Shown: positions 52,460 to 62,556 of the stretch, piece after piece
Layout of the letters: each line of letters opens with the position of its first letter
How positions within the stretch are numbered: the stretch's first letter is position 1
Source of the DNA: Corynebacterium pseudotuberculosis
GTDB lineage: Bacteria; Actinomycetota; Actinomycetes; Mycobacteriales; Mycobacteriaceae
DNA: 64,000 nt
NCBI RefSeq assembly: GCF_002155265.1
Contig: NZ_CP021251.1
Location: forward strand, 806,001 to 870,000
Direction: 5' to 3'
The notes under the pieces: model-generated
Told to the model about the DNA's origin: nothing
Databases searched by the model: none
Seen by the model: the letters and a program-made list of their open reading frames with translations, nothing else
Translations under genes and position numbers: made by a program

Positions 52460-53685
52460 GCTATTCGCTGCAAGATTGAGGCTATGATCCCATAGCCCAC
52501 AAGAACGAGGATTCCTGCTCCGCAGAAAAGAAGGTTGCCTAGGTCCTGAGGGTTCTCATTACGTTTGAAAAACGCCATATCGCTCCAGATGATGGAACTG
52601 ACCTGAGGAGCTGTAACCAACACGACGATGCCGGTGGCTACGATAGCGCCGGCTTGATTTAATAACCACCCGGTCCATCCAAGGGAATGCTTGGCGTTGA
52701 ACTCATTGATCGCATCATCAACGGCAAGGTAGATGCAGACCACTACCGGTACCATCCAGATCCAGTGGTGGTACCAGCTAAAGGGGGATACCAGACAAGC
52801 TGTGATTCCGCCCATTGCCATAGCCATGGGCATGTTATCGCGCTTGATCGCCAGTCTGATTGAGTAGGCGGCTATGGCAATCACCACGATAATGGCCACT
52901 ACCCACAGCAGACCGCCCTGGATGCCAAGGACGCGATCCATGACAGAGCGCAGCGATTGGGCACCTGCATTAGTATGCACGCCGACTCGGGAAGAATCAG
53001 AGATTGCAGAGGTCCAGAACTTAGCGGCATCGGGTACTACGAGTTGCCCGATGAGCACGGTAATTACAAAAGTCGCTGCGGAGATAAAAGCGGCGCTCCA
53101 GCGGCGCTCTAGAAGGAATACAAAGCCAAAGAAGGCGGGCGTGAGTTTGAGCCCCGCTGCCAGCCCTACTCCTATGCCAGCAAAACGACGATTACTAGGG
53201 AGGAAGTCCAAAGCCACAAGCAGCATCAGGATGAGGTTGATCTGGCCATAGAAGAACCCACCGCGGATGGCCTCGAGCCCCAGAGAAGCGACAGCCAATC
53301 CCACAGCCACGAATGCAGTGGGCACGGTAACGCGGCGCTCACCACGCGCCAAGATAAGCAGGATTACTCCAATGAGGGCGAGGAAATTGGCCGTTTGCCA
53401 GATCACCGTCAGCCAGTCGTCGCTAAAAAGCGCAAGGTATTTAAAAAGTGCGCCTGAGAAAGGCGGATAAGTAAAAGGCAGATCCCACACAAAAGAGTCG
53501 CTGTAGAGTTTCCCACCAGATTGCAAATGCCTTCCGGCAAGAGTGTAAACATGCAGGTCTACAGGCATCCATTGGGTGAGCTTGTGTTTGCTGAGAATTG
53601 AGTCTTCATGCAATAGGTCCCAGGGGATGAAGAAGGCCAGAATTACAAGAATTGTGGGGGCCCCTCTGAGGTTACGTGCCTTCAT
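52393..53685 (-). CDS. GT87 polyprenol-phosphate-mannose alpha-(1,2) mannosyltransferase
   Basis: 430 residues, about ten membrane helices. The GT-C/GT87 features are seen: an acidic pair in the first outer loop ('[22 protein letters not shown]') and '[14 protein letters not shown]'. Family members add mannose branches to lipomannan and lipoarabinomannan from C50 polyprenyl phosphomannose on the outer face. It starts 20 bp after mrpG ends, so it could be carried on the mrp transcript. The 67-bp antiparallel overlap with the YbdK gene is unusual. Confidence 0.85.
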   Translation of the reverse strand: MKARNLRGAPTILVILAFFIPWDLLHEDSILSKHKLTQWMPVDLHVYTLAGRHLQSGGKLYSDSFVWDLPFTYPPFSGALFKYLALFSDDWLTVIWQTANFLALIGVILLILARGERRVTVPTAFVAVGLAVASLGLEAIRGGFFYGQINLILMLLVALDFLPSNRRFAGIGVGLAAGLKLTPAFFGFVFLLERRWSAAFISAATFVITVLIGQLVVPDAAKFWTSAISDSSRVGVHTNAGAQSLRSVMDRVLGIQGGLLWVVAIIVVIAIAAYSIRLAIKRDNMPMAMAMGGITACLVSPFSWYHHWIWMVPVVVCIYLAVDDAINEFNAKHSLGWTGWLLNQAGAIVATGIVVLVTAPQVSSIIWSDMAFFKRNENPQDLGNLLFCGAGILVLVGYGIIASILQRIAQKESNSAMVESTTASHEPVAS

Positions 53686-53705
53686 GCTGTCCTCCTGATC
53701 AGCGG

Positions 53706-54068
53706 CTACTTTTCATCGCGAACTTTATCACGATGATCCACAAATACAGTGTTGGTGTCGGTATAAAGACCTTCTCTGCGTGCGATACGGCCTACCCTTT
53801 GCCCCGTAACTGGGGAAGTGACGAGGGCGAAGAACACAAGAAGCACCAAAACACCGAGGTCACCAGTGGAAGAATCAGTTCCCAACACTCGAATTATCGC
53901 GCCAACAATAGTGAGAATCAGCCCCACAGTCTGTGGCTTAGTAATTGCGTGTACCCGCGCTAGAGGAGAACGGAACCTAATAAGCCCAATAGAAGCGGAG
54001 AGAGCAAAGAAAGCGCCCGCGAAGAGAAAGACCAGGGACACTACGTCTGTGATGATATTGGGAACCAT
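53706..54068 (-). CDS. mrpG: Na+/H+ antiporter subunit G
   Basis: 120 residues, three membrane helices ('VVSLVFLFAGAFFALSASIGLIRFRSPLARVHAITKPQTVGL' pattern in parts), the MnhG signature. Last subunit of the mrp operon; overlaps mrpF by 1 bp. Confidence 0.93.
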   Translation of the reverse strand: MVPNIITDVVSLVFLFAGAFFALSASIGLIRFRSPLARVHAITKPQTVGLILTIVGAIIRVLGTDSSTGDLGVLVLLVFFALVTSPVTGQRVGRIARREGLYTDTNTVFVDHRDKVRDEK

Positions 54069-54340
54069 TAGTCATCTTTCTTTCTAAAACGGGTGATGGC
54101 CACCGTGGAGATAAACCCTAAAAGGGCGATGACGAGCATTGCATTAGACACCGTCGTGTCTAAGCTCCAGCAGATATAGGCAGCTAGGGCGCACTGCATC
54201 ATGGCGACCACACCGTCGAGCCCCAATAACCTATCCATGGAGTTGGGGCCGGCGATGATTCGATAAGACGTGAGGATGAAGGACAATGCGAAAATGCACG
54301 CTATAAAGAACAGCACGAGGTTGTAGGTGTCTTGGTTCAT
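54068..54340 (-). CDS. mrpF: Na+/H+ antiporter subunit F
   Basis: 90 residues, three membrane helices with 'YRIIAGPNSMDRLLGLDGVVAM', the MrpF/PhaF signature. Overlaps mrpE by 4 bp. Confidence 0.93.
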   Translation of the reverse strand: MNQDTYNLVLFFIACIFALSFILTSYRIIAGPNSMDRLLGLDGVVAMMQCALAAYICWSLDTTVSNAMLVIALLGFISTVAITRFRKKDD

Positions 54341-54852
54341 GCATTGTTCCTTTCAAACGCACGTTTTAAACGCTGCTCATATTGTGCGATGGCTGCGATT
54401 TCCGCATCGATTTTGTCCGTGGAACTTGCATCCAAAATATGAACAGTCCACATGCGGTTTGCCACATCAATATCTGTGACGGTTCCCCCTGGCTGCAGGT
54501 TATACAAGGTGGTGGCAAGACTCAGGACGAGCTCGCTATCCACGCGCATCGGAACCGTAGCAATGACAGAACATGGAGGCTCGGCCCTCCGAATGGAAAG
54601 CCAGGCTACCCGAATCGACCCGGTAAAAAGATACAAAAACCAGCGTGAGGTCAGTTCCAGAAAAGGAAGGGCATTGATAGTAAAACCCTCTGTGGGAACC
54701 GAGGGGAGGGGCAATGCGATGCTCACTATGAGGCCGACGAGGAGACCCGCGACGAGGTTGCCCACGGATAGTTCTCCCATGAGCATCACCCACATCACGG
54801 TGGCTAACAAGACAAAGAGGGGCCGAAAACGACGGCGGGCGCCTGCAATCAT
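54337..54852 (-). CDS. mrpE: Na+/H+ antiporter subunit E
   Basis: 171 residues. Two N-terminal membrane helices and a soluble domain with 'ATTLYNLQPGGTVTDID', matching MrpE. The C-terminus is charged and extended ('IDAEIAAIAQYEQRLKRAF'). Overlaps mrpD by 4 bp. Confidence 0.92.
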   Translation of the reverse strand: MIAGARRRFRPLFVLLATVMWVMLMGELSVGNLVAGLLVGLIVSIALPLPSVPTEGFTINALPFLELTSRWFLYLFTGSIRVAWLSIRRAEPPCSVIATVPMRVDSELVLSLATTLYNLQPGGTVTDIDVANRMWTVHILDASSTDKIDAEIAAIAQYEQRLKRAFERNNA

Positions 54853-56519
54853 TTCTGTGCTCCTCTTGTATCCTTGCCTTCGTCGAGACGCTCTTGTTCC
54901 AGGGTTCTTCCAGGGTCTTTCCGCGCGGTACCCAACACCGCTGTGCGATAGATGCTGGTATCTTGTGCAGACTCGGCGGCGCGGGATGTCACATTGCTCA
55001 CCGGGCCTGCAACAAGGCTAAGCCCAAGAGACACAACCACTAATGAAGCAGTAGACATGAGCATTCCTGCGGGGATACGGCCGACGTCAGATCGCTCAGA
55101 AAAATCAATCTTGTCTGTGACGTCCGATAACAGGGCTGGTCGGGCGTATGCAGTCTCCCCCTCGGGGGCGTCTTTGCGATCGCGCCAAAACGCCTTGGAC
55201 CAGACCAAAACCATGGTGTACAGGGTAAGCAGACTGGTAACAATCGCGCCGCCGATGAGCAGCCAGGGAAGCAGGCCGCCCTCCTGCGCACCGGCCTGAA
55301 CAAGAATCACCTTGCCCAAGAACCCAGAAAATGGCGGTATTCCGCCTAGATTAAGGGCTGGAATGATGTAGAAAACGGCAAGTATCGGGGTTGCTTTTGC
55401 CAGAGAACCCAGTTGGCGCAACGAGGAGGAGCCGGCTTGGCGCTCGATGAGTCCAACTACCAAGAAGAGGGCTGTCTGAACCAAAATATGGTGCACTGCA
55501 TAAAAGATCGCGCCGGAAAGACCTTGTTCTGTGCCTAGTCCCACGCCCATGATCATGTACCCAATATGGCTAACCAGAGTAAAGCTGAGGAGTCGTTTGA
55601 TGTCATTCTGAGCCATTGCGCCCAAGATCCCCACCAGCATGGTGGCTAATCCGACCCACATCAACAAGGTGTCCAAAGACCCTGAGGTGAAAACTGTAGA
55701 GCGCATTCGGATGATCGAGTACACGCCGACCTTAGTCAGTAGGCCCGCGAAGACAGCGGTGACCAAAGACGGCGCGGTGGGATAGGAATCCGGCAACCAG
55801 GAATCAAGGGGGAAAACAGCTGCTTTGATTCCAAAGGCGATAAGGAGCACCGCAAAGATCGCTGTCTGGGTGCCGCTGGGCACGGACTCCATGCGCTCCG
55901 AAACATGCGCCATATTAAGCGTGCCGACGGACGCATAAACCAGCGCAAGTCCGATGAGAAAGACGAACGAGCTGAGCATGGACACCATGACGTATCCCAC
56001 GCCGGCGCGCACGCGTGCTGGAGAGGCGCCCAGCGTTAAAAGTACGTAAGACGCGACGAGGAAAACCTCGAATCCGACATAGAGATTAAAGAGGTCACCT
56101 GCCAGAAAAGACATGTTGACACCCATGCTGAGCAGCAGATACGTGGGTAAGAAGACCGCCACCGGCTCATCCTTCTCGCCATCGCGAATCCCCTGACCAA
56201 TCGCGTACCACATCACGCAGAATAGGACCATGGAAGAAACCATCAGCATCAGGGTGGAAAGCCGATCCGCCACCAGGCTAATGCCCACGGGGGCGTCCCA
56301 TCCGCCGATTTGAAGAGTCTGAATTCCTTCTTGATCCACGACAAAAAGCATGATTACGGCCAAGACAATGAGCGCAAAGAGGGTAAGCGCTGTGACTATG
56401 CGTTGGATGCGTAGGTGCCTTGTTGCTGCTAATGCTATGCCCGCTCCCACGGCGGGGAGCACAATGGGGAGCGGTATAAGGACTGGTATTGCGCCAAGGA
56501 GGCTTTGAAAGGTAATCAT
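54849..56519 (-). CDS. mrpD: Na+/H+ antiporter subunit D
   Basis: 556 residues, about 14 membrane helices, homologous to NuoM/N. 'PLDSWLPDSYPTAPSLVTAVFAGLLTKVGVYSIIR' segment, containing the conserved Lys, identifies the proton-pumping core. The ATG at 56519 with GGAGGA upstream overlaps mrpC (ATGA); a longer frame to 56546 is not needed. The C-terminal 80 residues form a polar tail longer than in Bacillus. Confidence 0.94.
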   Translation of the reverse strand: MITFQSLLGAIPVLIPLPIVLPAVGAGIALAATRHLRIQRIVTALTLFALIVLAVIMLFVVDQEGIQTLQIGGWDAPVGISLVADRLSTLMLMVSSMVLFCVMWYAIGQGIRDGEKDEPVAVFLPTYLLLSMGVNMSFLAGDLFNLYVGFEVFLVASYVLLTLGASPARVRAGVGYVMVSMLSSFVFLIGLALVYASVGTLNMAHVSERMESVPSGTQTAIFAVLLIAFGIKAAVFPLDSWLPDSYPTAPSLVTAVFAGLLTKVGVYSIIRMRSTVFTSGSLDTLLMWVGLATMLVGILGAMAQNDIKRLLSFTLVSHIGYMIMGVGLGTEQGLSGAIFYAVHHILVQTALFLVVGLIERQAGSSSLRQLGSLAKATPILAVFYIIPALNLGGIPPFSGFLGKVILVQAGAQEGGLLPWLLIGGAIVTSLLTLYTMVLVWSKAFWRDRKDAPEGETAYARPALLSDVTDKIDFSERSDVGRIPAGMLMSTASLVVVSLGLSLVAGPVSNVTSRAAESAQDTSIYRTAVLGTARKDPGRTLEQERLDEGKDTRGAQK

Positions 56520-56998
56520 TGGTCCTCCAGAGGGGCTTCGAAACAACGAGGGCCGAATGCATCGCCAAGCTCTGTGACGCGTCCCGTGGCTGGGTCATCA
56601 GAAAGATCATGATCGGGGGCTGCTGAAGGCAACGGCGGACGAGCCGCAACTGCAGCATCCTCAACGTCATCTTCCACCACATCTTGAGTGCGATAACGAT
56701 ACTGCCTATACGCAAGGGCGAGGATGAACGCAGTAAGCGCCATGGAAATCACAATCGCGGTAAGGATCATGGCCTGAGCTAACGGATCTGCAACCGTATC
56801 TCCGTAAAGGGCAGATTCTCGCCCCTTGATTGGCGGCGAGCCTGGCGCACCACCAGCCATGAGCACAAGGATGTTTACGCCGTTGCCCATAAGCAACAGA
56901 CCTAGCATCATCTTGGTCATAGCCCTGTCCAACACAAGGTAAGCACCGGCTGACACAAGCACGCCCGCGGTAAGGAGTAATGAGAGGTTGACCAGCAT
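56516..56998 (-). CDS. mrpC: Na+/H+ antiporter subunit C with C-terminal extension
   Basis: 160 residues. The first 100 residues form three NuoK-like helices ('MLGLLLMGNGVNILVLMAGG', 'DPLAQAMILTAIVISMALTAF'). The last 55 are acidic and Pro/Ala-rich and are absent from short MrpC proteins. It starts directly at the end of mrpA (adjacent bases). Confidence 0.93.
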   Translation of the reverse strand: MLVNLSLLLTAGVLVSAGAYLVLDRAMTKMMLGLLLMGNGVNILVLMAGGAPGSPPIKGRESALYGDTVADPLAQAMILTAIVISMALTAFILALAYRQYRYRTQDVVEDDVEDAAVAARPPLPSAAPDHDLSDDPATGRVTELGDAFGPRCFEAPLEDQ

Positions 56999-59857
56999 TT
57001 AATTCTCCTTTCCTACACGAGCTTTGAGCTTTTTTACACGTTCCCGTGCGCGCTGTTTACGCAGTTCCTCATCCAAATCGAGTTGGCCTCCCAAGGATGT
57101 GAGAATGTGCAACACCAATCCGATAACTATCAGGTAGACGCCGGCGTCGAAAAGCAAAGCGCTGACCACATGTATGTCTCCTATTCCCGGGATATGCAGA
57201 TCCCAGGTATAAGAGGTAAGGGGCGGATCGCCGATAAAAACCGGCCAGATAACGGCGGCAGCAGTGAGCAATGCGCCGATGCCTAGGACTCGGGAAGGAT
57301 CGACGGGGAAAGTCTGCTCCAGCTCTTCACGGCCGCCAGCAAGATAACGCAGTGCAAGCGCGAGAGCTGCGACAAGTCCGCCTGCAAATCCGCCACCGGG
57401 AGCATTGTGGCCCGCAAAGAAGAAATAGGCGGAAAGAACCATCATGACAGGGAACAACAGACGAGTGGATACGTCCACCATGAGCGAGCGGTTACGTGCG
57501 GCCTCAGAAGAAAGCCATCCGCCGGAATCGTGCAAAGTGGGGCGGTGGGAATCCCTCTGGAAGCTCTTAGTGCGATAAATCAGGGAAGAAACACCAATGG
57601 CGGCGATGATAAGAACAGTACTTTCACCAAAGGTATCCCACGCGCGGATATCCACCAATAACACGTTAACGGCGTTTGCCCCATGACCAATGTCTTGAGC
57701 CAAATCAGGGATAACCGAGCTTACGGGAGCCTCTGTCCTGGCATTTATGGCAAATACAGTAAGGACGACGGCGGTAAAACCTACAGCTGCTGCGAGCCAT
57801 GCGCGCAACCGATTAGCGCGGTGCGAAGGCTGCCACTGAGTACGCGCCGGGAGACGACGAAGCACCAGCATGAATACCACCACGGTGATGGTTTCCACCA
57901 GCATCTGAGTAAGCGCGAGGTCTGGGGCGCCATGCAGCGCAAAAATTATGGTGGCGCCGTATCCAGTCATTCCCACCATAATGAGAGCGGAAAGTCGGTT
58001 GGATTGGACGGTAGCACCGATGGCCATCACGATCATGATGCCGGCGACGATTGCTTGCAGCGGAGTATCCCACAAGATCATGTGGACGTCGTTGCGCTCT
58101 CCGCTGAGTAATGCGACGAGTGGGACAAGAACAAAGACCGCGAAGATAGAGCCTGAGTTAATAACGAGCGAGCCTCTTTGAGTGGATGCGGTTAAGCGCA
58201 ACGAGGAGGTCCGAAGAATATCTAAGACGCGGTCATACGCCGCGCTAGCGTTTCCGAGAGCCGGCTCGGCGAAGTGCAGCTTGGCAACGGTTTCTCGTTG
58301 CCAGTACATGACCGCCCCGATCCCCACGATCGCCGCACTCAACGCGAGCGGAAGGCTAAACCCATGCCACAACGCCAGGTGCGCTTGGGCAGCGAAAATT
58401 GAGGTTGTGTGGGCGCTGAGAAGAGTGCCTAACGGTTGAGGGAACACCCCGAGGAGAGCCGTGATCACCATTAATATCGCGGGAGGAAGCCACAAGAATA
58501 GCTCGATGCGGTGCATCTTGAGTACTGGTTGGGAAACGATCCCGTCTTTGGTGGCAAACGCCCCGAAGAGAAAGCGAAGGCTATATGCCATGGTGAGAAT
58601 TGAGCCCGCCACTATCCCCACGAGGGTTATCTGACCTGGCAATCCTACGATAGCGTGTTCATGAAGAACCGCCTCAAGGGCGGCTTCTTTAGCTACAAAA
58701 CCGAACAACGGAGGGATGCCCGCCATCGACGCGGCGGCCAGCGTGGCTATCCCCATTAAAACTGGTTGTTTGCGCCCCAACCCGGAGAGCTTGCGGATAT
58801 CGCGGGTGCCCGTCGTATGGTCGATGGCCCCCACGACCATAAAGAGCGTTGCCTTAAACATGGCATGAGCAAAGGTTAGCGTAAGGCCAGCTACCATGGC
58901 TGCGTGTGAGCCAATGCCTATGAGTATGGTGATAAAGCCCAGCTGACTGACGGTGCCATACGCCAAAATCAGCTTAAGATCTGTCTGGCGTAAGGATATC
59001 CAGCCGCCCAAGAGCATGGTGAAAATCCCTAGAGAAATCACCACCAGGTACCAGACTCGCGAGAAGGCAAAATCGGGAGCTAACCGAGCAATGAGATAGA
59101 TCCCCGCTTTCACCATCGCCGCGGAATGCAAATAAGCAGATACCGGCGTTGGCGCAGCCATAGCCCCGGGTAGCCAAAAGTGGGTTGGTGCGATGGCGGA
59201 TTTAGATAACGCGCCCGCGAGGATAAGCACCAGGGCATAAGAGATGTGGTGGGTCCCTTCCAGATTGGCGTTGGCAAGCCCCGACAACTCCCAGATACCC
59301 GTCTGGCGACCTAATAAAATGATGCCCACCAGCATTGATAACCCGCCCAAAGTGGTGATCATCAGTGCTTGTATAGCAGCGTGGCGTGAAGACGCTCGCT
59401 CTCCGTAGTAGCCCACCAATAAGAAGCTGAGGACAGACGTAATCTCCCAGAAAACGTAGAGCAGCAGCATATTATCTGAGATCACAAGCCCATACATGGC
59501 CATGGCAAAACTAGATAGTTGTGCAGCAAAAGGCTGTAACCGGCGGGGTACTGAATCAAAGTAATGCCAGCAATACAACAAGACCAAGCCGCCGATGCCC
59601 AAGATGATCAGGCTGAACAAGGCGGAAAGGGAGTCGAGCCGGAACGTCAGATCTAAATGTGTACTGCTCATCCACCCGTAATGCGCTGTGAGAGCTTTTC
59701 CGGAAGAAAAATCACCGTTGAGCAGCTTGCCCAGGACCCACGCGAACCCGACGAAGGGCGTAATGGAAAGAAGACCGAAAGCCGGTCTTCCAAAAAACTT
59801 AACCGCAATGGGGGCGACAATGGCAGTCACCGCGAGAGCTAGCAGCAATACGAGCAC
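56999..59857 (-). CDS. mrpA: Na+/H+ antiporter fused subunits A and B
   Basis: 952 residues from the chosen start. The first 750 resemble NuoL/MrpA (about 20 helices, 'LLLYVFWEITSVLSFLLVGYY', 'APTHFWLPGAMAAPTPVSAYLHSAAMVKAGIYL' in parts); the last 130 are the MrpB domain ('FAGHNAPGGGFAGGLVAALALALRYLAGG'). The complex exchanges Na+ for H+ and supports pH and salt balance. The frame is open to an ATG at 59968, but the extra 37 residues are not MrpA-like and lack a ribosome site; the GTG at 59857 has AAAGGA 12 bp upstream. First gene of mrpAB-C-D-E-F-G. Confidence 0.9.
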   Translation of the reverse strand: MLVLLLALAVTAIVAPIAVKFFGRPAFGLLSITPFVGFAWVLGKLLNGDFSSGKALTAHYGWMSSTHLDLTFRLDSLSALFSLIILGIGGLVLLYCWHYFDSVPRRLQPFAAQLSSFAMAMYGLVISDNMLLLYVFWEITSVLSFLLVGYYGERASSRHAAIQALMITTLGGLSMLVGIILLGRQTGIWELSGLANANLEGTHHISYALVLILAGALSKSAIAPTHFWLPGAMAAPTPVSAYLHSAAMVKAGIYLIARLAPDFAFSRVWYLVVISLGIFTMLLGGWISLRQTDLKLILAYGTVSQLGFITILIGIGSHAAMVAGLTLTFAHAMFKATLFMVVGAIDHTTGTRDIRKLSGLGRKQPVLMGIATLAAASMAGIPPLFGFVAKEAALEAVLHEHAIVGLPGQITLVGIVAGSILTMAYSLRFLFGAFATKDGIVSQPVLKMHRIELFLWLPPAILMVITALLGVFPQPLGTLLSAHTTSIFAAQAHLALWHGFSLPLALSAAIVGIGAVMYWQRETVAKLHFAEPALGNASAAYDRVLDILRTSSLRLTASTQRGSLVINSGSIFAVFVLVPLVALLSGERNDVHMILWDTPLQAIVAGIMIVMAIGATVQSNRLSALIMVGMTGYGATIIFALHGAPDLALTQMLVETITVVVFMLVLRRLPARTQWQPSHRANRLRAWLAAAVGFTAVVLTVFAINARTEAPVSSVIPDLAQDIGHGANAVNVLLVDIRAWDTFGESTVLIIAAIGVSSLIYRTKSFQRDSHRPTLHDSGGWLSSEAARNRSLMVDVSTRLLFPVMMVLSAYFFFAGHNAPGGGFAGGLVAALALALRYLAGGREELEQTFPVDPSRVLGIGALLTAAAVIWPVFIGDPPLTSYTWDLHIPGIGDIHVVSALLFDAGVYLIVIGLVLHILTSLGGQLDLDEELRKQRARERVKKLKARVGKEN

Positions 59858-60216
59858 AGGACGAAACGATCCTTTGATGTGGTGGATGTACAAGGCGAGG
59901 TAGAAGCGCGTGCAATGTATAAACGCAGCCGGATTGAAAAGTCGTATCGAAGTGTAGTTTTGCGTCATACATCGGCGCAGCTCACTCTTGTTATCTTAGC
60001 GCAGCTTTGGGGGAGTGTGAGCTGGGGAATAAAAATGAAGAGTTTTGCCAGCAAACCTTTCTGGGGTAGCTGAATAATTGAGCAAAAACAGGACGCTAAA
60101 ACTAAGAATTTAATTTACTAATTTTAGTTATTTTAAACATTGTGACATAAATATATAGAAGACATGCTGCATGCCTGTATCTCGGCGAAAAGAACTCAAC
60201 TAAGGCAAAACTGAAA

Positions 60217-62556
60217 ATGAAAAATCCCTCAAAGGGGCAGACTAAGAGTTTGCTCCAGAGCATTGTGGCAATTGTGCTAACTGCCCTGCTCATAATGTCA
60301 GTCTCGGTGTATGCCGGGAAGGTCCCTCAATCTTTAGCTCAGCCAACTTGTGTTGGAAATTGGGAGAACCTTCATTGGGTTGAAGGCGGGGGCGTCCGCT
60401 CTAATAGCTATACAAATGCTGGAGAGACTGCTCTTGCTGAATTTGACTGGAAAGTTCCCAACACCGCTAAAAAGGGTGATCAAATCACTTTTACGCTTCC
60501 TCCCCAGCTGAAAATGGCTACGGGGGCAGAGCGGAGTTTCACGCTGCGTGATGCCTCTGGTCGTGAGGTGGGAACCGCCGACTGGTCGGGTAAGAATCTG
60601 ACCATCACACTTTCTGGTTTTGCTGGGACGCACTTTGACGTGCATGGCAAAGTGAAAGTGTCACTTCAATGGGACAGATCGCAGATCGATACTGCGACGG
60701 GATATGACTCTTCTGTTCACGGAGCGCTTCGGTTTTCTGGGTGTGGTAACGGGGAATTGGAGGGTGTCTACCCGAAAGACGGGCCAAGTGGAAACACTCA
60801 TGAAACTCAAAAAGCTGGACATTATCAAGGAAAGAAAACTGTAGGCGGAGTAGATATTTATCTGACCGATTGGACCGTTTGGATTAGTGGGAAGACTAAA
60901 GGAAATGAAACTTATGAAGGTGGTTTTCGCGTAACAGATAAAGCACCTGCCGGCCATAAGTTTGCCTGTGATTCTGCAAAGACATCCCCTAGTGCTGCTG
61001 TAGAAGTAGGGGTGTGGTCTAATAACTTTTTCTATTCAGGAAAGATCATTAACGCCAATCACTATCCTGATGGTGGGCGCTATGTCGGCTTCCAAGGTCT
61101 CCAGAATAATTCTATTGGGCATAACTTTATTGTTACCTGCTCAGAGCAAGAGATAACTTTTGAGTTCCCTTATGGGGTGTCTCCGCAAACCGGGCCGCTA
61201 GTTCGCTTCAGTACTTATACAGAGGTTAAGCCAGAGGCTTTTAGTACGCAGTCCAATACTGCCAATGTAAATGGAAAAGACTACACCGGTCACGCAGTGA
61301 TCCCCGGATCTGGTGGATTTGGTACTGGTAAACTAGGTGGCTTCACAGTACGGAAAGTTGTTATCGGTAGCGGGGTAAATATACCGAAAGAATTTACTTT
61401 TGAGTACAAGTGCGAGCAGCCGGATGGTTCTAGAACCTTGGCAGGGGAATTTAAAGTTAAGGGGAACGGGACGGACTACCAGCATTTTAATTCTCTAGAG
61501 AAGGGTATGGTCTGTGAAGTTAAAGAAAAGAATGATCAGGTAGGTTCTCCAAGGCCGGAATTGTCATGGATTATCGATGGTCACTCGGCATCCGCAGCTA
61601 TTTTTACGGTTCGTGACCCTAAAGAAAGCTCAGTAGACCTTATCGCCACAAACACCTACCCCAAGGACCCAGAAGCAGAATTCGGAGTTTTTGGCATTGA
61701 AAAGCAATTGGTAGGTGAGCGGAGTGTTATTGATGGGCTAAAAGACCGGGAATTCAATTTCAGCTATTCCTGCGGTGATGAGCCTTCTCAGAGTGTAAAA
61801 GTTTCTGCGCACAAGCCGTTCGTCTCTGACAAAAAGTACCCAGTGGGTACCAAGTGCGTTGTTAAAGAGCTTGAAGAGGGCGCAGAGGTAGCGCAACACG
61901 TTTGGTCTCATACGCTAACGCCTCGTGATGGGGTTGTAACCATTACACAAGGCCAAACCGCTAAGGTCGTCGCAACTAATATTTACACTCCTGTGCCAAA
62001 GGGGGCCTTCACCGTTAAGAAGCTCCTAGAAGGCGACGCTAAGATAATGGCCGATCCTCAATATCAGCGCAAAGAATTCTCGGGTGCATACAAATGCGGA
62101 GGGTCTGGTTGGAGGCCGTTTAAGGTATCCGCGGAGAAGCCTTTTGTCTCACCAACGTTCCCAGAAAACACCGAGTGCGAGGTTAAAGAGCTGGCTGAAG
62201 ACACTGCTATTCCTGGATATGACTGGACCTCTTCTGTAGAAAACAGCAAGTTCACAATCGGCAAGGATAAAAAGCAGAGTATTGATGTAAAGATCATTAA
62301 TACTTACAAGTCAAAGCTTGGTGGATTTGCGCTGACTAAGACTGTTGAGGGACCTGCGGCTGATGTAGTTAAAGATATTGATTACACATTTAACTATGTA
62401 TGTGGAGAAAAGACAGGAGTACTTTCTCTCCGCGCAGGCAGCACGGTGGAAAGTCCCAAAGACATCCCGGTAGGAACGCACTGCAAGATCTTTGAGGCTT
62501 CTTTCGACTTCCCTCGTGGGACGGGTGTGGGTCGGCAGTATAACCAACAATGGTGA
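60217..62556 (+). CDS. DUF5979-repeat surface protein, 5' part cut by a frameshift
   Basis: 779 residues before a premature stop. A Sec signal peptide (about 1-43) leads to an N-terminal ligand-type domain (about 44-370, similar in style to the adhesive N-terminal domains of serine-rich and Spa-like adhesins). DUF5979 repeats follow, each opening 'GGFxVxKxVxG' and closing 'NTY', with a conserved Cys pair ('YKC' and 'CEV'). Four repeats lie in this part, the fourth broken. The frame shifts at about 62520-62526 in a GGG run ('PRGTGVGRQ' here versus expected 'PRGTVWVGSITNN'). Without the 3' part the product would be secreted but not anchored. AAGGC lies upstream of the ATG. Confidence 0.8.
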   Translation: MKNPSKGQTKSLLQSIVAIVLTALLIMSVSVYAGKVPQSLAQPTCVGNWENLHWVEGGGVRSNSYTNAGETALAEFDWKVPNTAKKGDQITFTLPPQLKMATGAERSFTLRDASGREVGTADWSGKNLTITLSGFAGTHFDVHGKVKVSLQWDRSQIDTATGYDSSVHGALRFSGCGNGELEGVYPKDGPSGNTHETQKAGHYQGKKTVGGVDIYLTDWTVWISGKTKGNETYEGGFRVTDKAPAGHKFACDSAKTSPSAAVEVGVWSNNFFYSGKIINANHYPDGGRYVGFQGLQNNSIGHNFIVTCSEQEITFEFPYGVSPQTGPLVRFSTYTEVKPEAFSTQSNTANVNGKDYTGHAVIPGSGGFGTGKLGGFTVRKVVIGSGVNIPKEFTFEYKCEQPDGSRTLAGEFKVKGNGTDYQHFNSLEKGMVCEVKEKNDQVGSPRPELSWIIDGHSASAAIFTVRDPKESSVDLIATNTYPKDPEAEFGVFGIEKQLVGERSVIDGLKDREFNFSYSCGDEPSQSVKVSAHKPFVSDKKYPVGTKCVVKELEEGAEVAQHVWSHTLTPRDGVVTITQGQTAKVVATNIYTPVPKGAFTVKKLLEGDAKIMADPQYQRKEFSGAYKCGGSGWRPFKVSAEKPFVSPTFPENTECEVKELAEDTAIPGYDWTSSVENSKFTIGKDKKQSIDVKIINTYKSKLGGFALTKTVEGPAADVVKDIDYTFNYVCGEKTGVLSLRAGSTVESPKDIPVGTHCKIFEASFDFPRGTGVGRQYNQQW

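Noticed and set aside
54452..55021. 189-codon plus-strand frame opposite mrpE/mrpD
   Set aside because: Basic, serine/arginine-rich translation typical of antisense frames; the mrp genes on the other strand are certain.
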